From Oceanospirillaceae bacterium (GTDB taxonomy: Bacteria; Pseudomonadota; Gammaproteobacteria; Pseudomonadales; Oceanobacteraceae): a stretch of DNA of 64,000 bases. The stretch spans positions 310,001 through 374,000 of the forward strand of contig PBQA01000016.1 of assembly GCA_002724925.1 (NCBI GenBank), read 5' to 3'. Below the pieces are notes generated by a model. The model was not told the DNA's origin. It made no database searches and saw only the letters and a list, made by a program, of their open reading frames with translations. Shown in pieces: positions 9,193-16,711 of the stretch; position 1 is the first letter of the stretch; every line of letters begins with the position of its first letter. Both the position numbers and the translations under genes were made by a program.

Positions 9193-9718
9193 TTAAGACA
9201 ACCGCCGCAGAAATTGCAGCGGCTGGTTGCGCAAAGCGAGCACGTCAGTGATCGTCATTCCCTTTTTGATCAGCGTCGTTTCCATGCGCTGCAGCTCGGT
9301 CGCTGTCGCTATCGCTTCGCCCCCGTTGCGTCACCTCTGGAGACGCAGTGAGGCCTTTTTCAGTTAGCTTGTCGGCCAGTTCTTTGGTGCTGATCGCACC
9401 GGCGAGCAGATCCGCGTGCGCGTTAAGGATGTCGAGATCTTCGTGGTGCAGCATGTTCAGCTGATCGCTATCAAGTGGGCCTGTGATTTTGCCGATACTC
9501 CTGATCTGTTCGCACAGCAGCAGCGCACCGAAGCGAGCCGGACTTTCAACAACGACCGGCACCGTGCGTCCGTTTACGGCAAAGGCGACGACTTTCTCGG
9601 CGGCCTCTTTGGCGTCGAGGATCTGGCCAGCGGTCAGCTGGTCGGTAAGAACTGCGACTTTTTGAGTCTCGTTTCCGACCTTTAAACCGTGCTTTAACGG
9701 TACATTAATCGTTGCCAT
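9193..9718 (-). CDS. Tail assembly chaperone, -2 frameshift fusion (gp41 extended form)
   Basis: After codon GGG at the slippery site 9317-9324, a -2 slip moves translation into a frame open to a TAA at 9193-9195. It adds GEAIATATELQRMETTLIKK, then a further 22 residues ending LRRLS. The extension would be about 42 residues and has no start or ribosome site of its own. The long form is expected to recruit the tape measure while the short form stabilises it during tail assembly, as for lambda G/GT and Mu. Predicted from sequence; the ratio of products is unknown. Confidence 0.8.
9245..9718 (-). CDS. Tail assembly chaperone gp41, short form
   Basis: A 157-residue protein of the Mu gp41 tail-chaperone family: 'INVPLKHGLKVGNETQKVAVLTDQLTAGQILDAKEAAEKV' is typical. 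It lies between the tube and tape-measure genes and starts one base after the tube stop. The last ~24 residues beyond QRG are hydrophilic and low-complexity (SDSDSDRAAAHGNDADQKGNDDH), as expected of the read-on part of a frame whose partner is reached by frameshifting. Confidence 0.88.
   Translation of the reverse strand: MATINVPLKHGLKVGNETQKVAVLTDQLTAGQILDAKEAAEKVVAFAVNGRTVPVVVESPARFGALLLCEQIRSIGKITGPLDSDQLNMLHHEDLDILNAHADLLAGAISTKELADKLTEKGLTASPEVTQRGRSDSDSDRAAAHGNDADQKGNDDH
9317..9324 (-). promoter_or_regulatory. Programmed -2 frameshift slippery site GGGGGCGA
   Basis: The minus strand reads CAA CGG GGG CGA AGC in the gp41 frame. GGGGGCGA is the site I recall for the -2 frameshift in the Mu tail-chaperone gene. 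A slip of the GGG-decoding tRNA two bases back re-pairs on GGG, and the next codon becomes GGC, which enters the open extension frame. Confidence 0.8.
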
Positions 9719-9719
9719 A

Positions 9720-10076
9720 TCAGCTCACCCGATCCGCTGTGCGACCCATCATGCTGAGAGTGATGTCGCCATTGCTTACGCCCGGCGGCTCGGTCGTGAA
9801 GCAGCCCGAGATGATCCACATCTGACCGTTGTCGTCCTGCACTGTGACATTGACGTCGGTCAGGTCGCGCAGCACGTCCATGCCGACGGTGCCATCGTTG
9901 GGAATGGTGCAACTGATCGACGGGGCGACCGGCTCCTCTGAAAAGCCGACGACGCCGGTGTCGGCAATTTCTTCTGAGCGATTGCTGCCGCCGGGGTTAA
10001 ATGTGCTGCCCGGTCGGGCATTGATACGACCGACGCCATCGACGTCGAAAAACAGTTTTTTAGAGACCTTAGCCAT
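9720..10076 (-). CDS. Tail tube protein (Mu gp40/M)
   Basis: A 118-residue tail tube protein: small, beta-rich, with 'GRINARPGSTFNPGG' and 'DITLSMMGRTADRVS' typical of the Mu-type tube. Start MAKVSKKL at 10,076 is favoured because GGAG lies eight bases upstream; a TTG two codons earlier is weaker. It polymerises inside the sheath encoded just to its right. Confidence 0.9.
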   Translation of the reverse strand: MAKVSKKLFFDVDGVGRINARPGSTFNPGGSNRSEEIADTGVVGFSEEPVAPSISCTIPNDGTVGMDVLRDLTDVNVTVQDDNGQMWIISGCFTTEPPGVSNGDITLSMMGRTADRVS

Positions 10077-10088
10077 GACCAAAACTCC

Positions 10089-11549
10089 TTACAGAATGAA
10101 TTGAGTTTTACCAGCGAATACCCGCGCCTGGTTAACCAGGTTCGGCGTGTCGCGCCAGTTGATGCGGTTGCGATCGCTACTGTCGCGCTCGACGATCAGA
10201 CTGGCCTTGTAGGTGTCGAAGTCTTCGACCAGGCCGCGCAGTTCAAACTCGCGATACAGGGCCAGCAGCTCGGCTTTAATGAGCGACGGGGTGACAATCG
10301 CCTGACCCGCGCCGTACTGGGTGCCGTCGTCGGCCAGCTTGTGGCGCGGGTACTTCTGCGCAATACGCACGCGCTGTTCGTAGCGCAGGCGCTCCAGGGT
10401 TTCGGGGGTGTTAATGTCCAGATAGCTGGCGTCTGGCAGGTTCGAGGCGTTGGTCTGGTAGGTGGTAATCTGACGCTCGATGCGGCAGGTACCGTCGGCG
10501 CTGACGCTGTACGTCGCAATGCCGTCATAGAGCAGAATATTGCGCTCTTCGCGCTTCCATGTTGCTGCGGCACTTGCTGGGGCCAGCATGCCTGGCAAGG
10601 CCAGAGTCTGCAGAGGACGCGCCGGGTCAATACTGAGATTTGCAGAGGCAACGGCAGCATTGATCGCGGCGACTTCATAAACTGGGGTCGGCGAATCATT
10701 GGTTGCGAGCACGGACAGGTGCGGGCTGTTGTGCGCCGATCCGAACGTGCCAGCAGTGGCCAGCGAGCCTGCGACGGCTGAGAAAGCGCGCGCGCCCTGC
10801 TGGACGGTTGGCCCCCAGCGGTTGTCGAGTTCTGTTTTAAGCGCTGACAGGTTCGCAGTGTCAGTGTAGGGGTTGCCGATCCAGTTAAACCAGGTGTCGC
10901 CCATCGCGTCGATCGCGGTGGTCAGATCCGGGCTGCCTGCACCGCCTGACAGGTTGGCGAAGGTAAACGCCAGCCCCGCTGGCAGCGGTTCGTTGTAGTA
11001 ACTGGTATGCAACTGCAGGCCGTTGAATACTTCGCCTTTATGGCGCGCAGTCACGGTGACAGCAGCGGCAGAGGCTGACGCTGTGACCGGTAGGCGGCCA
11101 GCGGCGTTGATCGCGGCGGCAATATTGGTCGCGACATCGCCGACGGCATCGTCAGCGGCAATGCCTACGGATACGGATTCACCACCTACATAAATGTACG
11201 CGGTACCGGCTGCAGTGGGCGCACTGCTGACGGTGATGGTACCGGTCGCGGCTGTGCCTGCTGGGTTGTCATCCAGAGCGATGACCGTCAGCGGAATGCT
11301 GGTATTTGCAGCGAGGAAACGGGCGGCCATTTTCTGGGCCAGTGAACCGTTGCCGAAGTATTGGCCCGCCTGATCAGGGTCTGTGACCAGGACTGGCTCT
11401 GCGGCAGCTTTTGTGCCCGTTGCCAGGCGTTGGGCAACAAGCACTGCGTGATACTCGTTAACCGTCGCCCCGGCCAGTTCGTTGTTGAATTCAATATACG
11501 CACCTGGTGTGCGCAGACTTGCTGGGATGCCGTCAAATGAAATAGGCAT
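10089..11549 (-). CDS. Tail sheath protein (Mu gp39/L)
   Basis: A 486-residue contractile sheath protein. The N-terminus (PISFDGIPASLRTPGAYIEFNNE) and C-terminal 'RINWRDTPNLVNQARVFAGKTQF' are hallmarks of the Mu sheath family; residues 100-200 form a variable Ala/Gly/Thr-rich surface domain. It shows this is a myovirus. The start overlaps the stop of the DUF2635 gene (TAATG), indicating coupling. Confidence 0.93.
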   Translation of the reverse strand: MPISFDGIPASLRTPGAYIEFNNELAGATVNEYHAVLVAQRLATGTKAAAEPVLVTDPDQAGQYFGNGSLAQKMAARFLAANTSIPLTVIALDDNPAGTAATGTITVSSAPTAAGTAYIYVGGESVSVGIAADDAVGDVATNIAAAINAAGRLPVTASASAAAVTVTARHKGEVFNGLQLHTSYYNEPLPAGLAFTFANLSGGAGSPDLTTAIDAMGDTWFNWIGNPYTDTANLSALKTELDNRWGPTVQQGARAFSAVAGSLATAGTFGSAHNSPHLSVLATNDSPTPVYEVAAINAAVASANLSIDPARPLQTLALPGMLAPASAAATWKREERNILLYDGIATYSVSADGTCRIERQITTYQTNASNLPDASYLDINTPETLERLRYEQRVRIAQKYPRHKLADDGTQYGAGQAIVTPSLIKAELLALYREFELRGLVEDFDTYKASLIVERDSSDRNRINWRDTPNLVNQARVFAGKTQFIL

Positions 11550-11731
11550 TATTTAGCTCCTTTTTTCGGCGCTTTTTCTGCTGGCGCGTTCAGGTCGATC
11601 AGATCACCGGCGGCGATTAAACGGCGGTAATAGGATTCGTTCGGGACGGTTTCGCCGTTGGCGTCGATGATGCGGCCATCTGGGTGGCGCACCTGCAGAC
11701 CGGCGGCGGGCTTAACTTTGAGTTTGAGCAT
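11549..11731 (-). CDS. DUF2635 protein (Mu gp38-like)
   Basis: A 60-residue basic protein of the DUF2635 family ('VKPAAGLQVRHPDGRIIDANGETVPNESYYRRLIAAGDL'), always found next to the sheath gene in Mu-like phages. Role unknown. Starts within the end of the preceding gene and ends on the sheath start codon. Confidence 0.87.
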   Translation of the reverse strand: MLKLKVKPAAGLQVRHPDGRIIDANGETVPNESYYRRLIAAGDLIDLNAPAEKAPKKGAK

Positions 11732-12266
11732 TGACGGCCTCCAGTGTGCCGGTGGTTTCTATCAAGGTGTTTTCTTCGCCGTCTGTACTGGTACCGGCGA
11801 AGGTTAAAAAGTCGTCCAGTGTGCTGGCGTCGAATTCGTTGATGCGCACCTGGTGTGTGAACGTAACGGCCCACATTGCGACGCCGCTGCGATCGCTGCC
11901 TGCGCTGTACAGGTTTTGGCTGCGCACGCGCATCGGCGCTTCGATGATGCTGTCATCGTTCCAGGTATTGCCGTTCAACAGCGCCAGCAGTGCATCGACC
12001 AATAAGCGCGCCTGACGGTCGCGCGGCGACTTTGGCTGATCACGGGTGATGACGTAGGCGGCGAACGTGACCGGCACCTCGGTGCCGGTATCGCTCTGCA
12101 GCGATCCGGTAGCTAGTGCCGCAACGTATATCGCCGGGGCTTGGGTGCTGATGCGCTTCAGCTCGTTAAGGTCAAAACGGCCATCGTGGCTTTCGCAGGT
12201 TTTGAGATCTGGCAGTGCTGCTCTGATACCGTCGACGATCGAGGTCAGGGCGGTGTCGATACTCAT
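11712..12266 (-). CDS. Gp37-family tail protein
   Basis: A 184-residue protein of the Mu Gp37 family, probably a tail terminator-type component given its position between the virion morphogenesis and sheath genes. Typical features are a helical N-terminus ending in 'LPDLKTCESHDGRFDLNELKRI' and the central 'PAIYVAALATGS'. Its start overlaps the previous stop (ATGA), and its end overlaps the DUF2635 start by 20 bases. Confidence 0.82.
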   Translation of the reverse strand: MSIDTALTSIVDGIRAALPDLKTCESHDGRFDLNELKRISTQAPAIYVAALATGSLQSDTGTEVPVTFAAYVITRDQPKSPRDRQARLLVDALLALLNGNTWNDDSIIEAPMRVRSQNLYSAGSDRSGVAMWAVTFTHQVRINEFDASTLDDFLTFAGTSTDGEENTLIETTGTLEAVNAQTQS

Positions 12267-12733
12267 TGCATGGCCTCCCGGACTATGTCGCCGATAAAGT
12301 CGTCGACGACGTTCTGCAGGTCGTCGAGGTTGTCGTCTGACCAGCCCAGGTATTGGCGCTGCGGGATGCCCGCAGGTGCTGGGGCCATGTCTTCTGTGCC
12401 GCCCAGGTCGTGAATGGCGGCGTAAATCAGGTTCGAGCCGACGGCGATGCTGTCATCGTCGAGGGGCACGGATTCGATGCTGTCGTGCAGATCGCCTTCG
12501 CCCATCAGCAAGCTGTGACCGCTGCGACGTTTTGCCGCGTAGCGGTCAGACCATTGCTCCCAGGGCGTGCCGTCGGGGCTGGTCTTTTCTTCGTTAAGAC
12601 GGCGACGGGTCTGGCTTTCTGTCTCGGCGGCGAGGCCTTCGAGCAGGACGGCCCTTTCCCATGCGGCGAGCTGATCCAGCCTGCGCGGCAGCTTGGCGAT
12701 GCCGTCGATGTTGGCGGTGATCTGCAGACTCAT
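12263..12733 (-). CDS. Virion morphogenesis / tail completion protein (Mu G, P2 S family)
   Basis: A 156-residue protein of the phage virion morphogenesis family ('ETESQTRRRLNEEKTSPDGTPWEQWSDRYAAKRR', 'LIYAAIHDLGG'), acting at the head-tail junction or tail completion. In Mu the G gene follows F directly, before the protease; here it sits in the tail cluster instead, and the F-protease interval is occupied by the accessory cassette. Coupled at both ends by ATGA-type overlaps. Confidence 0.87.
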   Translation of the reverse strand: MSLQITANIDGIAKLPRRLDQLAAWERAVLLEGLAAETESQTRRRLNEEKTSPDGTPWEQWSDRYAAKRRSGHSLLMGEGDLHDSIESVPLDDDSIAVGSNLIYAAIHDLGGTEDMAPAPAGIPQRQYLGWSDDNLDDLQNVVDDFIGDIVREAMQ

Positions 12734-13146
12734 GGGCGGAAGCTCCCGCGCTTGAACTTGCGTTCAGACCCCACAACCAGTACGGCACCATTGCTGCTTT
12801 TTGGTGGCGTTGGCAGGCCGAGGGATACCTCGCCTTTGGCGATTAAACGCAGCATGGCGGTGGCGTCTTCGTAGCGCGTGCGGCGCTCTTCGGTGCCGCC
12901 TGCGCGGTCGGTCGACAGGCGATAGATGGCAATATCAACGCAGAGCCGCAGCAGGACATCGGGCACGCTGGACAGCGGCACCTGGTAACGCGCAGCGAGA
13001 TAGGTGTCTATCTCTGCGGTTGCGTCAGCCAGGGCGCGATCGACGACAGCGGTGTCGGGCTGGTCGTCCTGATCGCGGTCGGTCAGGATCAGCAGCTCGT
13101 CGAGGCTGTAACGGTCGATGATGTCTTGCTGGGTTGCGTATGCCAT
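12730..13146 (-). CDS. DUF1320 head-tail connector (Mu gp36/J)
   Basis: A 138-residue DUF1320 protein: 'YATQQDIIDRYSLDELLILTDRD' and 'YLAARYQVPLSSVPDVLLRLCVDIAIYRL' are diagnostic. Family members are head-tail adaptors bound under the portal. Located between the gp35-like gene and virion morphogenesis gene in the usual order. Confidence 0.9.
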   Translation of the reverse strand: MAYATQQDIIDRYSLDELLILTDRDQDDQPDTAVVDRALADATAEIDTYLAARYQVPLSSVPDVLLRLCVDIAIYRLSTDRAGGTEERRTRYEDATAMLRLIAKGEVSLGLPTPPKSSNGAVLVVGSERKFKRGSFRP

Positions 13147-13157
13147 GCCCGGTCGCC

Positions 13158-13487
13158 TTATTCGCTGTCGCTAATGTCGTCGAGTTCGCGCACAGTGAGC
13201 ATTGGTTCACTCTTCAAAGCTTCGATCTGTTCGGCTTTGAGCGTATCGGCGGCGATCGTGGTTTCGGCTTCGGTGAAGGCCAGGCCCGCGCGGCGGAAGC
13301 TCTTCACGCCCTTGCGTGTACTGACGATCAGGCCCGGCTTTTTGACTGGGGCTTTTGCCGCTGGCTTGGCGCTTTGTGCTTTCGCTTCGGCTGCTTTCGC
13401 TTCGGCTGCTTTTGCGTCTGCCGCTGCAGTGGTGTCTGCTGCTGCTTTAGCTGTTGCGGTTTTCGCCGCTGGTTTTGTCGATGCCAT
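13158..13487 (-). CDS. Mu gp35-like protein with Ala/Lys-rich N-terminus
   Basis: A 109-residue protein. Residues 1-50 are low-complexity, built from short repeats of the type AAEAKA; residues 52-109 ('LIVSTRKGVKSFRRAGLAFTEAETTI ... LKSEPMLTVRELDD') match the conserved part of FluMu gp35-type proteins found after the major head gene. Role in the head is unclear. The repeat-coded N-terminus may vary in length between relatives. Confidence 0.75.
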   Translation of the reverse strand: MASTKPAAKTATAKAAADTTAAADAKAAEAKAAEAKAQSAKPAAKAPVKKPGLIVSTRKGVKSFRRAGLAFTEAETTIAADTLKAEQIEALKSEPMLTVRELDDISDSE

Positions 13488-13587
13488 GATCTGGCTCCTG
13501 TTAAATTCGGTTTAAAAGGGTGGGCGTCCTTGCCCGATCGGCGGTACTTACTGCTGCCCTGTGCCGCCGACTCTTTACTGGCGTGCG

Positions 13588-14481
13588 TTAGTTGCCTTTA
13601 AACGCGAGCTGCCAGAATCCGTAACCCGCTGCACCGCGCGCCTCGACACTGAACTTAAACAGGCCAGTATTGAATACTGATTCAGAGGATGGGTCTGTCA
13701 GGCTGACCATCATCGGTGCTTTACGCTCCTGGAAGACGAACGGCTTAACCGGCTTGGTGGTGTCGAGCAGGTACCAGGTGTTGTCATCGAGCCACGGCGC
13801 CTCGACCACTTCGGCGGTGCCTTTGTATGGGTTCGGCTTACCGTCTTCGAGCTTGTCGACGGTCATCAGGGTGTTGGCGGTGTCTTCGATGTTGGTGGCA
13901 ACCAGCAGCACGTTCGGATTGACGTTCAGCGGGCGGCCTTCTTCGTCTTTCTGCATCTTTTGCGCAGAGCGCACAGCGCCATAGGACGCCTGAGCTGCGG
14001 CGAGCGTGGCGATGCTTAGCGGATATGCGAACTTGTTAGAGACTGAGCCATCGCCTACCGGGTGATCGGTATCGAAGAAATACTGACCGTCGTGGCAGAT
14101 AGTTGTGGTGCCTTTATTGACCGCCTCGAACACCAACTCATCAGGCCACTGTTTGGCCGAGAATCCCGCGCCCTGGGCCTGAGGGCCGACAAAGCCGATC
14201 TGATCGTCTTCGATCTGATCGCGATGCACTTCGATCGTTGCTTCGTAGGGTTCGTTTGCGAGGGTGTATTTAAATGCGGACAGAGATTTGACGAACTTCT
14301 CGCCGATCCATTTGCGCATTTTCGGGAAGTTAGACAGCCATGCGTAGTCTTCGACAGAGGTGGACGATGGCACACGCATCGCTACCTGTTGCCATTTAGA
14401 TGGGGCAGAATCAAAGGCCTTGTGAAAGGTGGCTTTGATATTGCGGAAGAGATTTCCGATTGAATCTTTATTAATCAGCAT
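13588..14481 (-). CDS. Major head protein (Mu gpT)
   Basis: A 297-residue Mu-type major capsid protein (HK97 fold): 'SIGNLFRNIKATFHKAFDSAP', 'WLSNFPKMRKWIGEKFVKSL' and C-terminal 'ARGAAGYGFWQLAFKG' are highly characteristic. No ALN-type cleavage motif is present, consistent with an uncleaved head subunit as in Mu. Followed by a 100-bp gap before the gp35-like gene. Confidence 0.94.
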   Translation of the reverse strand: MLINKDSIGNLFRNIKATFHKAFDSAPSKWQQVAMRVPSSTSVEDYAWLSNFPKMRKWIGEKFVKSLSAFKYTLANEPYEATIEVHRDQIEDDQIGFVGPQAQGAGFSAKQWPDELVFEAVNKGTTTICHDGQYFFDTDHPVGDGSVSNKFAYPLSIATLAAAQASYGAVRSAQKMQKDEEGRPLNVNPNVLLVATNIEDTANTLMTVDKLEDGKPNPYKGTAEVVEAPWLDDNTWYLLDTTKPVKPFVFQERKAPMMVSLTDPSSESVFNTGLFKFSVEARGAAGYGFWQLAFKGN

Positions 14482-14492
14482 TTTAGTGCTCC

Positions 14493-14894
14493 TTATTCAA
14501 CCCACACGCCATCTGCGCCGACGGCGATCACGGTGCCAGCAGCTGAGCGGGTGGAAGATCCGTTGGTAGCCGCGACGGTTTCGTCGTCGACGATGTAGCA
14601 GGCTTTGCCGAGGCTGGCCTGGGTCACAGGGTCGCTGCCGTCGTTTTTGAACTGGAACGCACAGCCACGACGCACCTGCATGACGATGTCGCCGTCACTG
14701 CCGTCGATGTTGTTCTCGGCGCTTTCAGCGCGGCCCAGGTAGGTCAGGCCGGTGGCTGTGGTGCCGGGTGCAGCAAAGCCCGAGGCGTTGGCAACAACCA
14801 TCGCGCCCGCGTAAATCGTTGCACCTGCCGCCATTGGCACAGAGATCAGATCCCCTGCGCGGCTTGGCGTATTTCGGTCTTGAGTGAGTGCCAT
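14493..14894 (-). CDS. Head decoration / DUF2190-like protein
   Basis: A 133-residue beta-rich protein with 'TPSRAGDLISVPMAAGATIYAGAMVVANASG' and 'GLTYLGRAESAENN', resembling the DUF2190-type decoration or capsid-fibre proteins between protease and capsid genes in Mu-like phages. No catalytic motif. Probably stabilises the capsid surface; assignment is by similarity and position. Confidence 0.75.
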   Translation of the reverse strand: MALTQDRNTPSRAGDLISVPMAAGATIYAGAMVVANASGFAAPGTTATGLTYLGRAESAENNIDGSDGDIVMQVRRGCAFQFKNDGSDPVTQASLGKACYIVDDETVAATNGSSTRSAAGTVIAVGADGVWVE

Positions 14895-14966
14895 TGGAGT
14901 GCTCCTTTAAGGCGGTTTTAAATCTGGATTAAGCGCGCGTTTATTCGCGCTTTTTCTTGTACTTCT

Positions 14967-15467
14967 TTATGCGTACTTGGCGAGATCTTCGGCGGTGTTG
15001 CCGAACATGTCGGCCAGCGCCTGCTCTTCGCTGTTGAGTGCGGTTTTGTGGTTTGTGACCTTTTTGCCGTCGAGGTTGGACTCGGGGGCGATCACTGGCG
15101 CGCTGGCGACGAACTTGCGGAAGTTCGCCAGGCCGTCTTCGCTGTTGCAGGCGGTGCGGTAAAACTCTTTATTGCTTGGAGCGATCTTGCCTGCAGCAAC
15201 GGCGTCGTCGATGGCGGTGTCGATCTCGGCATTGCGTGCAGTGGCTAGATGGTTGCTGAGTTCCTGCTCGGCGTTCTGGGCACGCTGCAGCGCCTGGTTG
15301 TGGGTATCGACCGGCACATAGGACGCCAGATCCGGCTGGCGTTCGGTGTTGAGCGCGGTCTGCAGATCGGTCGCCTGCTGTTTGATTGCGTCGAGCGCCT
15401 GTTCTGGGCTGGTGATTTCAGTATTGAGGGCGGTCGCAATTGCGGCCAGCAGTGCTTTGAGATCCAT
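14967..15467 (-). CDS. Scaffold protein from internal start (Mu Z-like)
   Basis: In frame within the protease gene, ATG at 15,467 (MDLKALLAAIATALN) is preceded by AGGAG nine bases upstream, giving a 166-residue product equal to the C-terminal scaffold half. Mu makes its scaffold Z this way from gene I, as lambda makes Nu3 from C. The product holds four copies of the ALN-type motif, so it could be degraded by the protease when the head matures. Confidence 0.75.
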   Translation of the reverse strand: MDLKALLAAIATALNTEITSPEQALDAIKQQATDLQTALNTERQPDLASYVPVDTHNQALQRAQNAEQELSNHLATARNAEIDTAIDDAVAAGKIAPSNKEFYRTACNSEDGLANFRKFVASAPVIAPESNLDGKKVTNHKTALNSEEQALADMFGNTAEDLAKYA

Positions 15468-16016
15468 GTCGGTGGACTCCTGATCTGGGGTTAAGTGGGC
15501 GTGATCGTGTTGCTCCTGATTCAGAGCAGGCAGCAGCAGGTTGTGCATATTGGTCAGGCCCGCGCTGCGGATGTCGTAGACGTTGCCTGCGCTGTCGTAG
15601 CGAAACACGGGCGACAGATAGCGGTATTCGCGGTTCTGAACGGACTTCAGACCGCGCGGGGTAAATTCGAGGCGGCCCTCGATGTGACCATTGTTGATGC
15701 GGTAGTCGGTAAACCAGCCAGCCGCTGGGGCTTCTTCGCCTTTGGGGCGTTTCAATTCGGTGCTGTGCTCCCAGTCGAGGGGCTGCTCGCGGTTGCTGGC
15801 AGTGGTCAGCTGGATGACATTGTCTGGCTGATTGTTGTGCCAGGTGCGCCCGTCGCGGCCCGTGAATGTGCCGACAGGGATCAGCGGCACCCATTCGGGG
15901 ATGCTGCCGTCGTCTGACAGTTCAAAGCAGAGCGCATCGAGCAGGTGCGGCTGTTCCGCCATCTGCGGTGCGGCTTCTGAGTTGAGCGCGGTATAAAGGG
16001 CGTTTGGTGTTTTCAT
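14967..16016 (-). CDS. Head maturation protease with scaffold domain (Mu I)
   Basis: A 349-residue Mu-like prophage I protein. Residues 30-165 are the protease domain ('VGTFTGRDGRTWHNN', 'LDWEHSTELKRPKGEEAPAAGW', 'YRYLSPVFRYD', 'GLTNMHNLLLPALN'); 184-349 are helical scaffold. The motif [TP]A[LC]N[STQ]E occurs at residues 9-14, 163-168, 195-200, 220-225, 288-293 and 325-330, a possible self-cleavage signal. A perfect 8-bp inverted repeat and a late-promoter-like box lie immediately upstream. Confidence 0.9.
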   Translation of the reverse strand: MKTPNALYTALNSEAAPQMAEQPHLLDALCFELSDDGSIPEWVPLIPVGTFTGRDGRTWHNNQPDNVIQLTTASNREQPLDWEHSTELKRPKGEEAPAAGWFTDYRINNGHIEGRLEFTPRGLKSVQNREYRYLSPVFRYDSAGNVYDIRSAGLTNMHNLLLPALNQEQHDHAHLTPDQESTDMDLKALLAAIATALNTEITSPEQALDAIKQQATDLQTALNTERQPDLASYVPVDTHNQALQRAQNAEQELSNHLATARNAEIDTAIDDAVAAGKIAPSNKEFYRTACNSEDGLANFRKFVASAPVIAPESNLDGKKVTNHKTALNSEEQALADMFGNTAEDLAKYA

Positions 16017-16038
16017 GTGGCCAGTATGTTCTGGCCAC
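16017..16038. promoter_or_regulatory. Perfect inverted repeat before protease gene
   Basis: GTGGCCAG-tatgtt-CTGGCCAC, an 8-bp perfect palindrome directly abutting the protease start codon at 16,016. There is no T-run, so it is not a terminator. It may be an activator or repressor site, or an mRNA hairpin at the start of the head transcript. The lysis operon has a different inverted repeat in the same place. Confidence 0.5.
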
Positions 16039-16047
16039 GTTCAGGGA

Positions 16048-16071
16048 TGGCGGGGGTGTGCGTTCCGGTGG
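16048..16071 (-). promoter_or_regulatory. Shared late-promoter-like box, copy 1 (before protease)
   Basis: This 24-base stretch matches 26,719-26,742 at 22 of 24 positions; on the minus strand it starts CCACCGGAAC and ends CCCCCGCCA. It lies between the accessory cassette and the protease gene, the position of the C-activated PI late promoter in Mu. Interpreted as an activator or promoter element; no experimental support. Confidence 0.5.
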
Positions 16072-16072
16072 G

Positions 16073-16711
16073 TTACTTGCCGGTAAAGAATTCTTTAAGA
16101 CCGGGCGGCAGTATCGGCGAGCGGTATTTTAAAGTAAAACGGGAGCACTCTACTTTTTCGACATTTCCTGTCTTCATTAAAAAAACTTTCACCGGTATCA
16201 CCACTTTTTTGCAATGACCGTCAGGCGTGTATATATCTGCATTAAACGTAAATTCATACACCTCATCATTTAAGTCGGTGACGTGTAGCTCCGGTCTTGA
16301 ACTTATATCGTCACCCCTTATCTGCATTTTAAAAACAGACACAGAGTCCGCCGTTAAACTTTCAGAGATTTTGCAGCCGGGCCAGCGTCTCCTGTCTATA
16401 GCATCGTCGTCCGGCACCAGAGATACAGATTCTAATAATACAGAGGCATTTCCCGTTGCAAATGCCAGCAGATCATAATTCACGGCTAGCGTGGCTTTTG
16501 TAATTTCTTGAGAATTATCCGCGAACCTAGCTTTAGTCTTTCCCACCGTTGTGAATGATTCGGGAGTCAATGCTGGAGCGATAGTTATTTTACTCCAGCG
16601 CATAAAGTGCGAAACATAAATCGCAATCAAAGATAGAAGTACCGCAAGCCCGGTCAATAGATCATTAAGACTAAACGCGAATTCTTTAGCTGCTTCCACT
16701 TCCGCCGTCAT
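16073..16711 (-). CDS. Accessory cassette protein E: single-span membrane protein
   Basis: A 212-residue protein of no family I recognise. One membrane span (residues 17-36, LTGLAVLLSLIAIYVSHFMRW) follows a short acidic N-terminus; the remaining ~170 residues are beta-rich and likely form one domain. It overlaps the preceding gene by ATGA and ends two bases before the late-promoter-like box. Codon use is more AT-rich than the flanking head genes. Not part of the standard Mu gene set. Confidence 0.7.
   Translation of the reverse strand: MTAEVEAAKEFAFSLNDLLTGLAVLLSLIAIYVSHFMRWSKITIAPALTPESFTTVGKTKARFADNSQEITKATLAVNYDLLAFATGNASVLLESVSLVPDDDAIDRRRWPGCKISESLTADSVSVFKMQIRGDDISSRPELHVTDLNDEVYEFTFNADIYTPDGHCKKVVIPVKVFLMKTGNVEKVECSRFTLKYRSPILPPGLKEFFTGK

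Noticed and set aside
9245-9316. Frameshift as a sequencing error in the tail chaperone gene
   Set aside because: The exact GGGGGCGA octamer and a downstream frame with sensible length and position match the conserved recoding arrangement, so programmed frameshifting is more likely.
14930-14960. Hairpin with T-run between decoration and protease genes
   Set aside because: The T-run is on the plus strand, while all genes here are on the minus strand; as a terminator it would serve no visible transcript.
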